A stretch of 64,000 bases of DNA from SHZI01 sp963698405 (lineage in GTDB: Bacteria > Pseudomonadota > Gammaproteobacteria > Steroidobacterales > GCA-2729495), in the NCBI GenBank assembly GCA_963698405.1, contig CAVOQT010000002.1:514175-578174 (forward strand), read 5' to 3'. A model generated the notes under the pieces. That model had not been told where the DNA came from. It worked only from the letters and a program-made list of their open reading frames with translations, and ran no database searches. Of this stretch, positions 31,673 to 41,198 are shown piece by piece (within the stretch, counting starts at the first letter, position 1; each line of letters opens with the position of its first letter). The translations under genes and the position numbers were made by a program.

Positions 31673-34600
31673 ATGACTTTTTCCTTTACCGACAAGAAGC
31701 GGATCCGCAAGGACTTTGGCAAACGGCCGAGTATCCTGGGCGTGCCGCCCCTGCTCTCCATTCAGGTTGATTCCTACAAGAAGTTCTTGCAGGAAGACAA
31801 ATCTGCCGAGAGTTTTAATGACATCGGGCTGCACGCTGCCTTCAAGAGCGTGTTTCCGATCGTCAGCTACTCTGGTAGCGCTGCACTCGAGTACCTCAGT
31901 TATCGGCTCGGCGAGCCGGTCTTCGATGTCAAGGAGTGCCAGCTCCGTGGCCTGACTTATGCAGCCCCCCTGCGCGTGCAGGTGCGCCTGGTCATTTATG
32001 ACAAGGAAGCATCAGCGGCCAAGAAGGTCGTCAAGGAAGTGCGTGAGCAGGAGGTCTATCTGGGCGAAATGCCGCTGATGACCGAGCACGGCACCTTTGT
32101 TGTGAACGGCACTGAGCGGGTTATCGTTTCCCAGTTGCATCGGTCGCCCGGCGTGTTCTTTGATCACGACAAGGGCAAGACTCACTCGTCCGGCAAGCTG
32201 CTGTTCTCCGCCAGGATCATTCCTTACCGCGGGTCATGGCTGGATTTCGAGTTTGATCCCAAGGATTGCGTGTTCGCCCGCATCGATCGTCGGCGCAAGT
32301 TGCCGGTCACGATCATATTGCGTGCGCTGAACCTCTCGAATCAGGAGATGCTTGATGTCTTCTTCGAGAAAAATGATTTTTACCTGTCGTCGAAGGGTTT
32401 CGAGTTTGGCTTGGTGCCGCAGCGTTTGCGTGGCGATACGGCTACCTTCGATATCAAGATCGGTCGCAAGCTGATTGTCGAAGAAGGGCGCAGGATCAGT
32501 GCGCGTCACGTGCGCGAACTTGAGGATTCCGGCGCCAAGACCCTCGAAGTCCCCAAGGAGTACCTGGAGGGCAAGATTCTCGCCCACGATGTGGTCGACA
32601 AGGCTACGGGCGAGTTGCTGGCGCGCGCGAATGACGAACTGACCATGGCAATGATTGACCAGTTCATCGAGAAGGGCGTCAAGCATGTCCAGACACTCTA
32701 TGTAAACGATCTGGATCGCGGTCCTTATATTTCGAATACCCTGCGCATCGACTCATCGGTGACGCGTCTGGATGCGCTCGTCGAGGTGTATCGCATGATG
32801 CGTCCTGGCGAGCCGCCGACCAAGGACGCTGCCGAGAACCTGTTCCACAACCTGTTCTTCAATGCCGAGCGCTATGACCTCTCCGGCGTTGGTCGAATGA
32901 AGTTCAACCGACGTGTCGGACGGACCGAAATTACCGGTGCGGGCGTGCTCACGAAAGAAGACATCATCGATACTCTGCGGACCCTTATGGAGATCCGTAA
33001 CGGCCGCGGCCAAGTTGATGATATCGATCATCTGGGCAATCGCCGTGTACGCAGTGTCGGCGAGATGGCCGAGAATGCATTCCGCGTCGGCCTGGTGCGG
33101 GTTGAGCGTGCAGTCAAGGAGCGTCTGACCATCGCGGACTCTGAAGGTCTGATGCCGCAGGAGCTCATCAACGCCAAGCCGGTTGCGGCGGCGGTCAAGG
33201 AGTTCTTCGGTTCCAGTCAGCTTTCACAGTTCATGGACCAGAACAATCCGCTCTCGGAGGTTACCCACAAGCGTCGCGTATCGGCACTTGGCCCGGGTGG
33301 TCTGACCCGTGAGCGTGCCGGCTTTGAAGTGCGTGACGTGCACCCGACCCACTATGGACGGGTATGTCCGATCGAAACGCCGGAAGGCCCGAATATCGGC
33401 CTGATCAACTCGCTGTCTGTCTATGCCCGGACCAATGACTACGGCTTTCTCGAGACGCCGTACCGCAAGGTCAAGAACGGTAAGGTCACGGATGAGATCG
33501 AGTATCTCTCGGCGATCGAGGAAGGCCTGCATGTCATCGCACAGGCAAATGCCGACCTTGACTCCAAGGGTGCATTCGTTGAAGAACTGGTGTCGGTAAG
33601 GCATCAGAACGAATTCACGTTGCTGCCGCGCGAACGCATCGATTTCATGGATGTCTCGCCGAAGCAGACGGTTTCCGTTGCTGCCTCGCTGATTCCGTTC
33701 CTCGAGCATGACGATGCTAACCGCGCCCTCATGGGCGCAAACATGCAGCGTCAGGCTGTTCCGACGCTGCGTTCTGATGTGCCACTGGTTGGCACTGGAA
33801 TGGAGCGGGCGGTTGCGGTGGACTCGGGTGTTACTGTCGTTGCCCGTCGTGGCGGCACGGTAGATTCGGTCGATGCCTCGCGCATCGTGGTTCGCGTCAA
33901 CGATGATGAGACTATCGCCGGCGAACCGGGTGTAGATATCTACAACCTGACGAAGTACACGCGTTCCAACCAGAACACATGTATCAATCAGCGGCCGCTG
34001 GTTAAAGCCGGCGACGTGATCGCAAAGCGTGACGTACTGGCGGACGGTGCCTCAACCAGCCTGGGTGAGCTTGCGCTTGGTCAGAACCTGCTTGTGGCAT
34101 TCATGCCATGGAACGGCTACAACTTCGAAGACTCCATCCTGCTCTCCGAGCGGCTGGTCGAAGAAGACCGTTTCACGACGATTCACATCGAAGAGCTTGC
34201 CTGTGTAGCCCGCGATACGAAGCTCGGGCCTGAAGAAATAACTGCTGATATCCCCAACGTCGGTGAGACTGCGCTCGCCAAACTCGATGAGGCAGGTATT
34301 GCCTACATCGGTGCCGAAGTGCGTGCCGGAGACATCCTCGTCGGCAAGGTCACGCCGAAGGGCGAGACCCAGCTGACGCCTGAGGAGAAACTGCTGCGCG
34401 CGATCTTTGGCGAGAAGGCTTCGGACGTCAAGGATACCGGTCTGCGTGTTCCGCCCGGTATGGACGGTACGGTGATCGATGTCCGTGTCTTTACCCGTGA
34501 CGGTGTGGACAAGGACAGTCGGGCGCTGGCTATCGAAACCGCCGAACTTGAGAGTGTGCGCAAGGACTTCGACGACCAGTTGCGTATTCTTGAGGAAGAT

Positions 34601-35752
34601 ATCTTCCAGCGCGTAGAGCGCATGCTGGTTGGAAAGCAGAGCGAGGGCGGGCCGGGTGCCCTGAAGTCGGGTGGCCGGGTTACACAGGGCTATCTGAGCG
34701 AACTGGCCCGCGAGAAGTGGTTCGATATTCGCCTCACCAACGACGATGCGAATGCCCAGCTTGAGCAGACTGCCGAACGCCTTCGCCAGCAGCGCGAGGA
34801 ATTCGACCGTCGTTTCGAGGAGAAGCGCAAGAAGATCACTGCCGGTGATGATCTTGCTCCCGGCGTGCTGAAAATGGTCAAGGTGTATCTTGCCGTCAAA
34901 CGCCGTATTCAGCCCGGTGACAAGATGGCTGGCCGCCACGGTAACAAGGGCGTTATCTCTACGATCGTGCCGGTCGAGGACATGCCGTACCTGGCAGATG
35001 GCACGCCGGTCGATATCGTCCTCAATCCGCTCGGTGTTCCTTCGCGTATGAATATCGGGCAGGTGCTGGAGACGCATCTGGGTTGGGCGGCCAAGGAGCT
35101 CGGCCGCAAGATCGGTGCGCTGATCGATGCCAATTCCGCCATTGCCGAGAAGCGCAAGTTCCTCGACCAGATCTACAACCAGACTGGCGGACAGAAGGTC
35201 AAGCTCAACGAGTTGACTGACTCAGAGATCGATGAACTCGCAGGCAATCTCAGGCATGGCGTGCCGATTGCGACGCCGGTGTTTGATGGTGCCAGCGAAG
35301 CCGAGATCAAGAGCCTGTTGCAGCTTGCAGGTCTGCCGCTTAACGGCCAGGCGCAACTGTACGACGGACGAACCGGTGAAGCCTTCGACCGGCCGACGAC
35401 GGTCGGTTACATGTACATGCTGAAGCTCAACCATCTGGTTGATGACAAGATGCATGCCCGGTCTACCGGCCCTTACAGTCTCGTCACGCAGCAGCCACTG
35501 GGCGGTAAAGCCCAGTTCGGCGGGCAGCGCTTCGGTGAGATGGAAGTGTGGGCGCTTGAGGCATACGGCGCTTCCTACACGCTGCAGGAGATGCTGACCG
35601 TCAAGTCCGATGACGTGCAGGGTCGTACCAAGATGTACAAGAACATCGTGGACGATACGCATGAGATGGCGGCCGGGATGCCCGAGTCCTTCAATGTGCT
35701 CGTCAAGGAAATCCGTTCTCTCGCCATAAATATGGAACTCGAGAAGGACTAA
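31673..35752 (+). CDS. rpoB: RNA polymerase beta subunit
   Basis: Catalytic-core subunit of RNA polymerase, 1359 residues. The rifampicin-binding cluster reads SSQLSQFMDQNNPLSEVTHK, then RRVSALGPGGLTRERAG, so no known resistance substitution is seen. The C-terminal GGKAQFGGQRFGEMEVWALE and DDVQGRTKMYKNIV contact beta prime. Length is close to the 1342 residues of E. coli. Separated from rpoC by 59 bp. Confidence 0.98.
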   Translation: MTFSFTDKKRIRKDFGKRPSILGVPPLLSIQVDSYKKFLQEDKSAESFNDIGLHAAFKSVFPIVSYSGSAALEYLSYRLGEPVFDVKECQLRGLTYAAPLRVQVRLVIYDKEASAAKKVVKEVREQEVYLGEMPLMTEHGTFVVNGTERVIVSQLHRSPGVFFDHDKGKTHSSGKLLFSARIIPYRGSWLDFEFDPKDCVFARIDRRRKLPVTIILRALNLSNQEMLDVFFEKNDFYLSSKGFEFGLVPQRLRGDTATFDIKIGRKLIVEEGRRISARHVRELEDSGAKTLEVPKEYLEGKILAHDVVDKATGELLARANDELTMAMIDQFIEKGVKHVQTLYVNDLDRGPYISNTLRIDSSVTRLDALVEVYRMMRPGEPPTKDAAENLFHNLFFNAERYDLSGVGRMKFNRRVGRTEITGAGVLTKEDIIDTLRTLMEIRNGRGQVDDIDHLGNRRVRSVGEMAENAFRVGLVRVERAVKERLTIADSEGLMPQELINAKPVAAAVKEFFGSSQLSQFMDQNNPLSEVTHKRRVSALGPGGLTRERAGFEVRDVHPTHYGRVCPIETPEGPNIGLINSLSVYARTNDYGFLETPYRKVKNGKVTDEIEYLSAIEEGLHVIAQANADLDSKGAFVEELVSVRHQNEFTLLPRERIDFMDVSPKQTVSVAASLIPFLEHDDANRALMGANMQRQAVPTLRSDVPLVGTGMERAVAVDSGVTVVARRGGTVDSVDASRIVVRVNDDETIAGEPGVDIYNLTKYTRSNQNTCINQRPLVKAGDVIAKRDVLADGASTSLGELALGQNLLVAFMPWNGYNFEDSILLSERLVEEDRFTTIHIEELACVARDTKLGPEEITADIPNVGETALAKLDEAGIAYIGAEVRAGDILVGKVTPKGETQLTPEEKLLRAIFGEKASDVKDTGLRVPPGMDGTVIDVRVFTRDGVDKDSRALAIETAELESVRKDFDDQLRILEEDIFQRVERMLVGKQSEGGPGALKSGGRVTQGYLSELAREKWFDIRLTNDDANAQLEQTAERLRQQREEFDRRFEEKRKKITAGDDLAPGVLKMVKVYLAVKRRIQPGDKMAGRHGNKGVISTIVPVEDMPYLADGTPVDIVLNPLGVPSRMNIGQVLETHLGWAAKELGRKIGALIDANSAIAEKRKFLDQIYNQTGGQKVKLNELTDSEIDELAGNLRHGVPIATPVFDGASEAEIKSLLQLAGLPLNGQAQLYDGRTGEAFDRPTTVGYMYMLKLNHLVDDKMHARSTGPYSLVTQQPLGGKAQFGGQRFGEMEVWALEAYGASYTLQEMLTVKSDDVQGRTKMYKNIVDDTHEMAAGMPESFNVLVKEIRSLAINMELEKD

Positions 35753-35811
35753 CTCACGCGGCTACCGGAAATTTGTAACTGCGCGGACCGAACAATGGCA
35801 GGTGGTGATAC

Positions 35812-38800
35812 ATGAGAGACCTACTGAAGCTTTTCAAGCAGCAGCAGACGGTCGAGGACTTCGACGCTATACGTATCCAGCTGGCTTCGCCAGAAAGGAT
35901 ACGTTCGTGGTCATTCGGCGAGGTCAAGAAGCCCGAAACGATCAATTACCGCACGTTCAAGCCTGAGCGTGATGGACTTTTCTGCGCCAAGATCTTTGGT
36001 CCGATCAAGGACTATGAGTGTCTGTGCGGCAAGTACAAGCGCCTCAAGCATCGTGGCGTAGTCTGCGAAAAGTGCGGTGTAGAGGTAACGCAGGCCAAGG
36101 TTCGCCGTGATCGTATGGGGCATATCGAGCTTGCCAGCCCCGTCGCGCATATCTGGTTCCTGAAGTCGCTGCCGTCGCGCATTGGCTTGATGCTTGATAT
36201 GACGCTGCGAGAAATCGAGCGGGTGCTGTATTTCGAAGCGTTCGTGGTCATTGATCCGGGCATGACTCCCTTGGAGCGTGCGCAGTTGCTGACCGACGAG
36301 CAGTATCTTGAAGCCGTTGAGCAGCATGGCGATGAGTTCGATGCTCGTATGGGCGCCGAAGCTGTGCATCACATGTTGCGGACCATGGATCTGCCGCGTG
36401 AAGTGATCAAGGTCCGCGAAGACATTGCTGCCACGAATTCGGAAACCAAGATCAAGCGCCTGTCAAAGCGCCTCAAGCTGATCGATGCTTTCATCGAGTC
36501 CGGTAATCATCCCGAATGGATGGTATTGACCGTACTCCCGGTCTTGCCGCCTGATCTGCGTCCGCTGGTGCCGCTGGATGGCGGGCGGTTCGCAACCTCT
36601 GATCTCAACGATCTCTATCGTCGTGTGATCAACCGCAATAACCGCTTGCGGCGGCTTCTGGAACTGAATGCGCCGGACATCATCGTCCGCAATGAAAAGC
36701 GCATGTTGCAGGAAGCTGTCGATGCGCTGCTGGACAACGGCCGTCGCGGCCGGGCCATAACCGGCACCAACCGTCGCCCGCTGAAGTCCCTCGCTGACAT
36801 GATCAAGGGCAAGCAGGGCCGGTTCCGGCAGAATCTGCTGGGCAAGCGCGTGGACTATTCCGGCCGTTCAGTAATCGTGGTCGGTCCTACGCTGAAGCTG
36901 CATCAGTGCGGTCTGCCCAAGAAGATGGCTCTCGAGCTCTTCAAGCCATTTATTTTCTCCAAGCTGCAGCTGCGTGGCGATGCTTCCACGATCAAGGCTG
37001 CAAAACGGCTTGTGGAGCGTGAAGGTCCGGAGGTCTGGGATATTCTCGAGGAGGTTATCCGCGAGCATCCGGTGCTGTTGAATCGTGCACCGACCCTGCA
37101 TCGTCTCGGTATTCAGGCGTTTGAGCCGGTTCTCATCGAAGGTAAGGCCATTCAGCTGCATCCGCTGGTTTGTACGGCTTTCAATGCTGACTTTGACGGT
37201 GACCAGATGGCGGTCCATGTGCCGCTGTCGCTGGAAGCGCAGCTTGAAGCACGCGCGCTGATGATGTCGACGAACAACATTCTGTCGCCGGCCAATGGTG
37301 AGCCGATCATCGTTCCGTCGCAGGACGTCGTGTTGGGTCTCTACTACATGACCCGTGAGCGGATTAACGCCCGCGGTGAAGGCATGATCTTTGCTGATGT
37401 CAGCGAAGTGCATCGTGCCTATGAAAGCCGGACAGTCGAACTTCACGCTCGCATCAAGGCGCGTATCCCGCATACCAGCCTGGATGCAGACGGGAATGTC
37501 GTTACCGTGGTCAAGCTTGTTGAGACCACGGTCGGCCGTGCGCTGCTGTCTGAAATCGTGCCTGAGGGGCTCGATTTTTCGATGGTCAACCGGAATATGG
37601 ACAAGAAGGCCATATCCGCCAGCATCAACGCCTGCTATCGCCAGGTTGGCCTGAAAAAGACCGTCGTGTTCGCCGACCAGCTCATGTATACGGGTTTTGC
37701 ATATGCCACTCGTTCGGGCATCTCAATCGGCGTAAACGACATGGTCGTACCGGAAGAGAAGGTCGCCATTCTCAAGGTGGCTGAAACCGAGGTAAAGGAG
37801 ATCCAGGACCAGTTCGCCAGCGGTCTCGTTACCAATGGTGAGCGCTACAACAAGGTCGTCGATATCTGGTCGCGGACCAACGACCTGGTCGCCAAGGCCA
37901 TGATGGAAAAGCTGGGTACCGAGTCGACGGTCAACGCCAAGGGCGAGACCGTCAAGCAGGCGTCGTTCAACGCGATTTTCATGATGGCTGATTCCGGTGC
38001 ACGAGGCTCCGCAGCGCAGATCCGGCAGCTGGCAGGCATGCGCGGCCTGATGGCCAAGCCTGATGGCTCGATTATCGAAACGCCAATTACTGCGAACTTC
38101 CGCGAGGGGCTGGACGTTCTCCAGTACTTCATCTCAACGCATGGTGCGCGTAAGGGTCTGGCTGACACGGCACTGAAAACCGCCAACTCGGGTTACCTGA
38201 CCCGGCGTCTGGTGGACGTGGCCCAGGATCTGGTTGTGTCCAGCGAGGATTGCGGTACCACGAATGGCCTGTACATGAGCCCGCTCGTAGAGGGTGGAGA
38301 TGTAGTCGAGCCGCTACGTGAGCGGGTGCTCGGCCGGGTGCTCGCAGACAAGGTTCTGCGTCCGGGTTCCAAGCAGGTACTCCTCGATGCCGGTGTTCTG
38401 CTCGATGAGCACAAGGTGCGTGAGCTTGAAGAGGCCAGCGTAGATCTGGTCAAGGTGCGCTCGCCGATTACCTGTGATACGCGCCATGGCGTGTGCGGCC
38501 TTTGCTATGGCCGCGATCTGGCACGTGGGCATCTGGTCAATATCGGTGAAGCAGTTGGCGTAATCGCGGCCCAGTCGATCGGTGAGCCGGGTACCCAGCT
38601 GACGATGCGTACCTTCCATATCGGTGGTGCTGCATCACGGGCTGCTGCGGCAACCAGTATTGAGGTAAAGCGCCAGGGCGCGATCCGTCTGCATAATGTC
38701 AAGACTGTGCGCCATGAGAAGGATTATCTCGTCGCAGTCAGCCGTTCCGGCGAAATTGGCGTCGTCGACGAACAGGGGCGCGAGCGTGAGCGCTACCGGA

Positions 38801-40047
38801 TCCCGTATGGTGCCGTCATTGCGGTTGATGATGGCGACAAGGTAAATGGCGGTCAGATCGTCGCGACCTGGGATCCGCATACGCATCCGGTTGTCGCGGA
38901 AGTCAGCGGGTTCCTGAAGTTCCAGGACTTCGTTGAAGATGTTTCTGTTTCCGAGCAGGTTGATGAGGTTACCGGTCTTTCCAGTTACCTGATCAGGGAT
39001 CCCAAGCAGCGTGGCATCAGTGGCCGCGACCTGCGGCCGACTGCCAAGCTCTTGAATGCCAAGGGGCAGGAAATCTGTTTTGCCAACACCGATATCCCCG
39101 CGGTATATGCGCTGCCGGTTGGTGCGGTGGTGACAATGGCTGATGGAGCACGCGTCTCGGTTGGCGATGTTATCGCGCGTATTCCGCAGGAGTCGTCAAA
39201 AACTCGCGATATCACCGGCGGTTTGCCGCGCGTAGCGGACTTGTTCGAGGCCCGCAAGCCAAAGGATCCGGCCATCCTGGCTGAGTTCAGCGGTACTGTG
39301 AGTTTCGGTAAAGAGACCAAGGGCAAGCGTCGCCTGGTCATTACAGATGAGAATGGCGAGAAGTATGAGGAGCTGATCCCCAAGTGGCGTCATCTGGGTG
39401 TTTTCGAGGGCGAGAAGGTCACACGCGGTGAAATGATCGCAGACGGTGAGCCGAACCCCCACGATATCCTGCGTTTGCAGGGCGTTACGCGGCTTGCGGA
39501 CTACCTGGTTCGCGAAATCCAGGACGTCTATCGCCTGCAGGGTGTGAAGATCAATGACAAGCACATTGAGACGATCATTCGACAGATGCTGAAGAAGGTC
39601 GAGGTTTCCGACCCCGGTGAGACCGGATTGCTGCCTGGCGAAAACCTTGAGCGTTCGCGGCTTCTGGACCTGAATGAGCTGGCAACATCCGAGGGTAAGC
39701 AATCTGCACAGGCTGAGCCGCTGCTGCTGGGCATCACCAAGGCATCTCTGGCGACCGAGTCGTTCATTTCTGCGGCTTCCTTCCAGGAAACCACGCGGGT
39801 CTTGACCGAAGCTGCAGTCAAAGGCTTGCGTGACAATCTGCGTGGCCTGAAGGAAAACGTCATCGTTGGACGGCTGATTCCTGCCGGAACCGGCTATCGT
39901 CATCACACCGAGCAGCAGCAGTCCCGCGAACAGGAGCTGCGCATGGAGCTGCAGGGGCTGGACCAGCCGGTAGCTGCGGCAACTCTGGGTGACGACGATG
40001 TGGGCGGTGAAAGCCAGTCTGCCGGAGAGGGGGATGGCGCGGAATAG
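35812..40047 (+). CDS. rpoC: RNA polymerase beta' subunit
   Basis: Largest core subunit, 1411 residues (E. coli 1407). The N-terminal zinc site uses C70, C72, C85 and C88; the catalytic magnesium loop NADFDGD is at 458-464; the second zinc cluster contains CDTRHGVCGLCYG. The trigger-loop region (MRTFHIGGAASRAA) is present. The C terminus has a short acidic, glycine-rich tail. Start ATG 35812 follows GGTGG weakly, but it matches the family N terminus MRDLLKLFK. Confidence 0.98.
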   Translation: MRDLLKLFKQQQTVEDFDAIRIQLASPERIRSWSFGEVKKPETINYRTFKPERDGLFCAKIFGPIKDYECLCGKYKRLKHRGVVCEKCGVEVTQAKVRRDRMGHIELASPVAHIWFLKSLPSRIGLMLDMTLREIERVLYFEAFVVIDPGMTPLERAQLLTDEQYLEAVEQHGDEFDARMGAEAVHHMLRTMDLPREVIKVREDIAATNSETKIKRLSKRLKLIDAFIESGNHPEWMVLTVLPVLPPDLRPLVPLDGGRFATSDLNDLYRRVINRNNRLRRLLELNAPDIIVRNEKRMLQEAVDALLDNGRRGRAITGTNRRPLKSLADMIKGKQGRFRQNLLGKRVDYSGRSVIVVGPTLKLHQCGLPKKMALELFKPFIFSKLQLRGDASTIKAAKRLVEREGPEVWDILEEVIREHPVLLNRAPTLHRLGIQAFEPVLIEGKAIQLHPLVCTAFNADFDGDQMAVHVPLSLEAQLEARALMMSTNNILSPANGEPIIVPSQDVVLGLYYMTRERINARGEGMIFADVSEVHRAYESRTVELHARIKARIPHTSLDADGNVVTVVKLVETTVGRALLSEIVPEGLDFSMVNRNMDKKAISASINACYRQVGLKKTVVFADQLMYTGFAYATRSGISIGVNDMVVPEEKVAILKVAETEVKEIQDQFASGLVTNGERYNKVVDIWSRTNDLVAKAMMEKLGTESTVNAKGETVKQASFNAIFMMADSGARGSAAQIRQLAGMRGLMAKPDGSIIETPITANFREGLDVLQYFISTHGARKGLADTALKTANSGYLTRRLVDVAQDLVVSSEDCGTTNGLYMSPLVEGGDVVEPLRERVLGRVLADKVLRPGSKQVLLDAGVLLDEHKVRELEEASVDLVKVRSPITCDTRHGVCGLCYGRDLARGHLVNIGEAVGVIAAQSIGEPGTQLTMRTFHIGGAASRAAAATSIEVKRQGAIRLHNVKTVRHEKDYLVAVSRSGEIGVVDEQGRERERYRIPYGAVIAVDDGDKVNGGQIVATWDPHTHPVVAEVSGFLKFQDFVEDVSVSEQVDEVTGLSSYLIRDPKQRGISGRDLRPTAKLLNAKGQEICFANTDIPAVYALPVGAVVTMADGARVSVGDVIARIPQESSKTRDITGGLPRVADLFEARKPKDPAILAEFSGTVSFGKETKGKRRLVITDENGEKYEELIPKWRHLGVFEGEKVTRGEMIADGEPNPHDILRLQGVTRLADYLVREIQDVYRLQGVKINDKHIETIIRQMLKKVEVSDPGETGLLPGENLERSRLLDLNELATSEGKQSAQAEPLLLGITKASLATESFISAASFQETTRVLTEAAVKGLRDNLRGLKENVIVGRLIPAGTGYRHHTEQQQSREQELRMELQGLDQPVAAATLGDDDVGGESQSAGEGDGAE

Positions 40048-40066
40048 GGTATTTTTGGGGTTCGGC

Positions 40067-40096
40067 TTGACACTATTTCCCGACGAGCCCTAAAAT
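40067..40096 (+). promoter_or_regulatory. str operon promoter
   Basis: A perfect -35 TTGACA (40067-40072), 18-bp spacer and TAAAAT (40091-40096), 20 bp after the rpoC stop. It gives an untranslated leader of about 175 nt before rpsL. No obvious terminator separates it from rpoC. Confidence 0.75.
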
Positions 40097-40278
40097 CCTC
40101 GGTTCAGCGCGCCGTGCACGTACCGGATTAGTGCTGCATCGGTCCGTCAAACATAAGAAAGAGGTTCAGGCTCCGCATAGCCTGCTCCTAGCGGTCAGCC
40201 CAGAATGTGGACCCCGGAAACGTCGTGGGGCGCGTACGGGCTGATTTTTTTTCAGTTAACTTTGAGTAGCTAGTCGCT

Positions 40279-40653
40279 ATGGCCACAGTCAATCAGTTGG
40301 TGCGCAAGCCCCGGAGTGCTCCTACCTACAAGAGCAAGGTTCCCGCACTGTCAGGGAGTCCGCAAAAGCGCGGTGTTTGTACCCGCGTCTATACCACCAC
40401 GCCAAAGAAGCCAAATTCCGCACTGCGCAAGGTGGCGCGTGTTCGGTTGACCAATGGCTACGAAGTGACGAGCTATATCGGTGGCGAGGGTCATAACCTT
40501 CAGGAGCACTCGGTTGTCATGATCCGTGGTGGCCGTGTAAAGGATCTTCCCGGCGTCCGCTATCACACTATTCGCGGCACCCTTGACTGTGCTGGCGTTA
40601 GTGACCGCCGTCAGGGTCGATCCAAGTATGGCGCCAAGCGCCCGAAGAGCTGA
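40279..40653 (+). CDS. rpsL: 30S ribosomal protein S12
   Basis: Decoding-centre protein, 124 residues. The loop TTPKKPNSALRKVARVRL and GGRVKDLPGVRYHTIRG are unmodified, so Lys43 and Lys88 equivalents associated with streptomycin sensitivity are kept. First gene of the str operon with rpsG, fusA, tufA and rpsJ. Confidence 0.98.
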   Translation: MATVNQLVRKPRSAPTYKSKVPALSGSPQKRGVCTRVYTTTPKKPNSALRKVARVRLTNGYEVTSYIGGEGHNLQEHSVVMIRGGRVKDLPGVRYHTIRGTLDCAGVSDRRQGRSKYGAKRPKS

Positions 40654-40666
40654 TCTGGAGTAAGTT

Positions 40667-41146
40667 ATGTCTAGAAGAACGTCAGCGCCGAAGCGCATGA
40701 TCCTGCCGGATCCCAAGTACAGCAGCGACCTGCTGGCGAAGTTCACCAATATGATCATGGTCTCCGGGAAGAAATCCGTTGCCGAAGGGATCATTTATGG
40801 CGCCCTGGACCGCATCGTTGAACGTAGTGGCCAGGATGAACTGAAGGCCGTAGAGCTGTTTGGCAAGGCGCTGGAAAACGTGAAGCCGATGGTAGAGGTC
40901 AAATCACGGCGGGTTGGTGGCGCAACCTATCAGGTTCCGGTCGAAGTTCGTCCCGCACGCCGTCAGACGCTTGCCATGCGCTGGGTGATTGATGCTGCGC
41001 GTGTGCGTTCCGAGAAATCCATGGCGCATCGTTTGGCGCATGAAATTCTAGATGCTATCGATAATCGCGGTGCAGCCGTGAAAAAGCGTGAGGATACGCA
41101 CCGGATGGCTGAAGCCAACCGCGCTTTCTCTCACTACCGCTGGTAA
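40667..41146 (+). CDS. rpsG: 30S ribosomal protein S7
   Basis: Assembly initiator for the 30S head; in E. coli it also represses the str operon. 159 residues, with VEVKSRRVGGATYQVPVEVR and MAHRLAHEILDA. Starts 13 bp after rpsL, preceded by GGAG. The rpsG-fusA gap is 52 bp. Confidence 0.97.
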   Translation: MSRRTSAPKRMILPDPKYSSDLLAKFTNMIMVSGKKSVAEGIIYGALDRIVERSGQDELKAVELFGKALENVKPMVEVKSRRVGGATYQVPVEVRPARRQTLAMRWVIDAARVRSEKSMAHRLAHEILDAIDNRGAAVKKREDTHRMAEANRAFSHYRW

Positions 41147-41198
41147 ATTCGGTCGCGTCCGAATATCTCACTGATGTTGCGCGACGCAAGGAATTAAC

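Noticed and set aside
34052..35077. 341-codon open frame antisense to rpoB
   Set aside because: Complementary to a highly conserved coding stretch, with no motif of its own.
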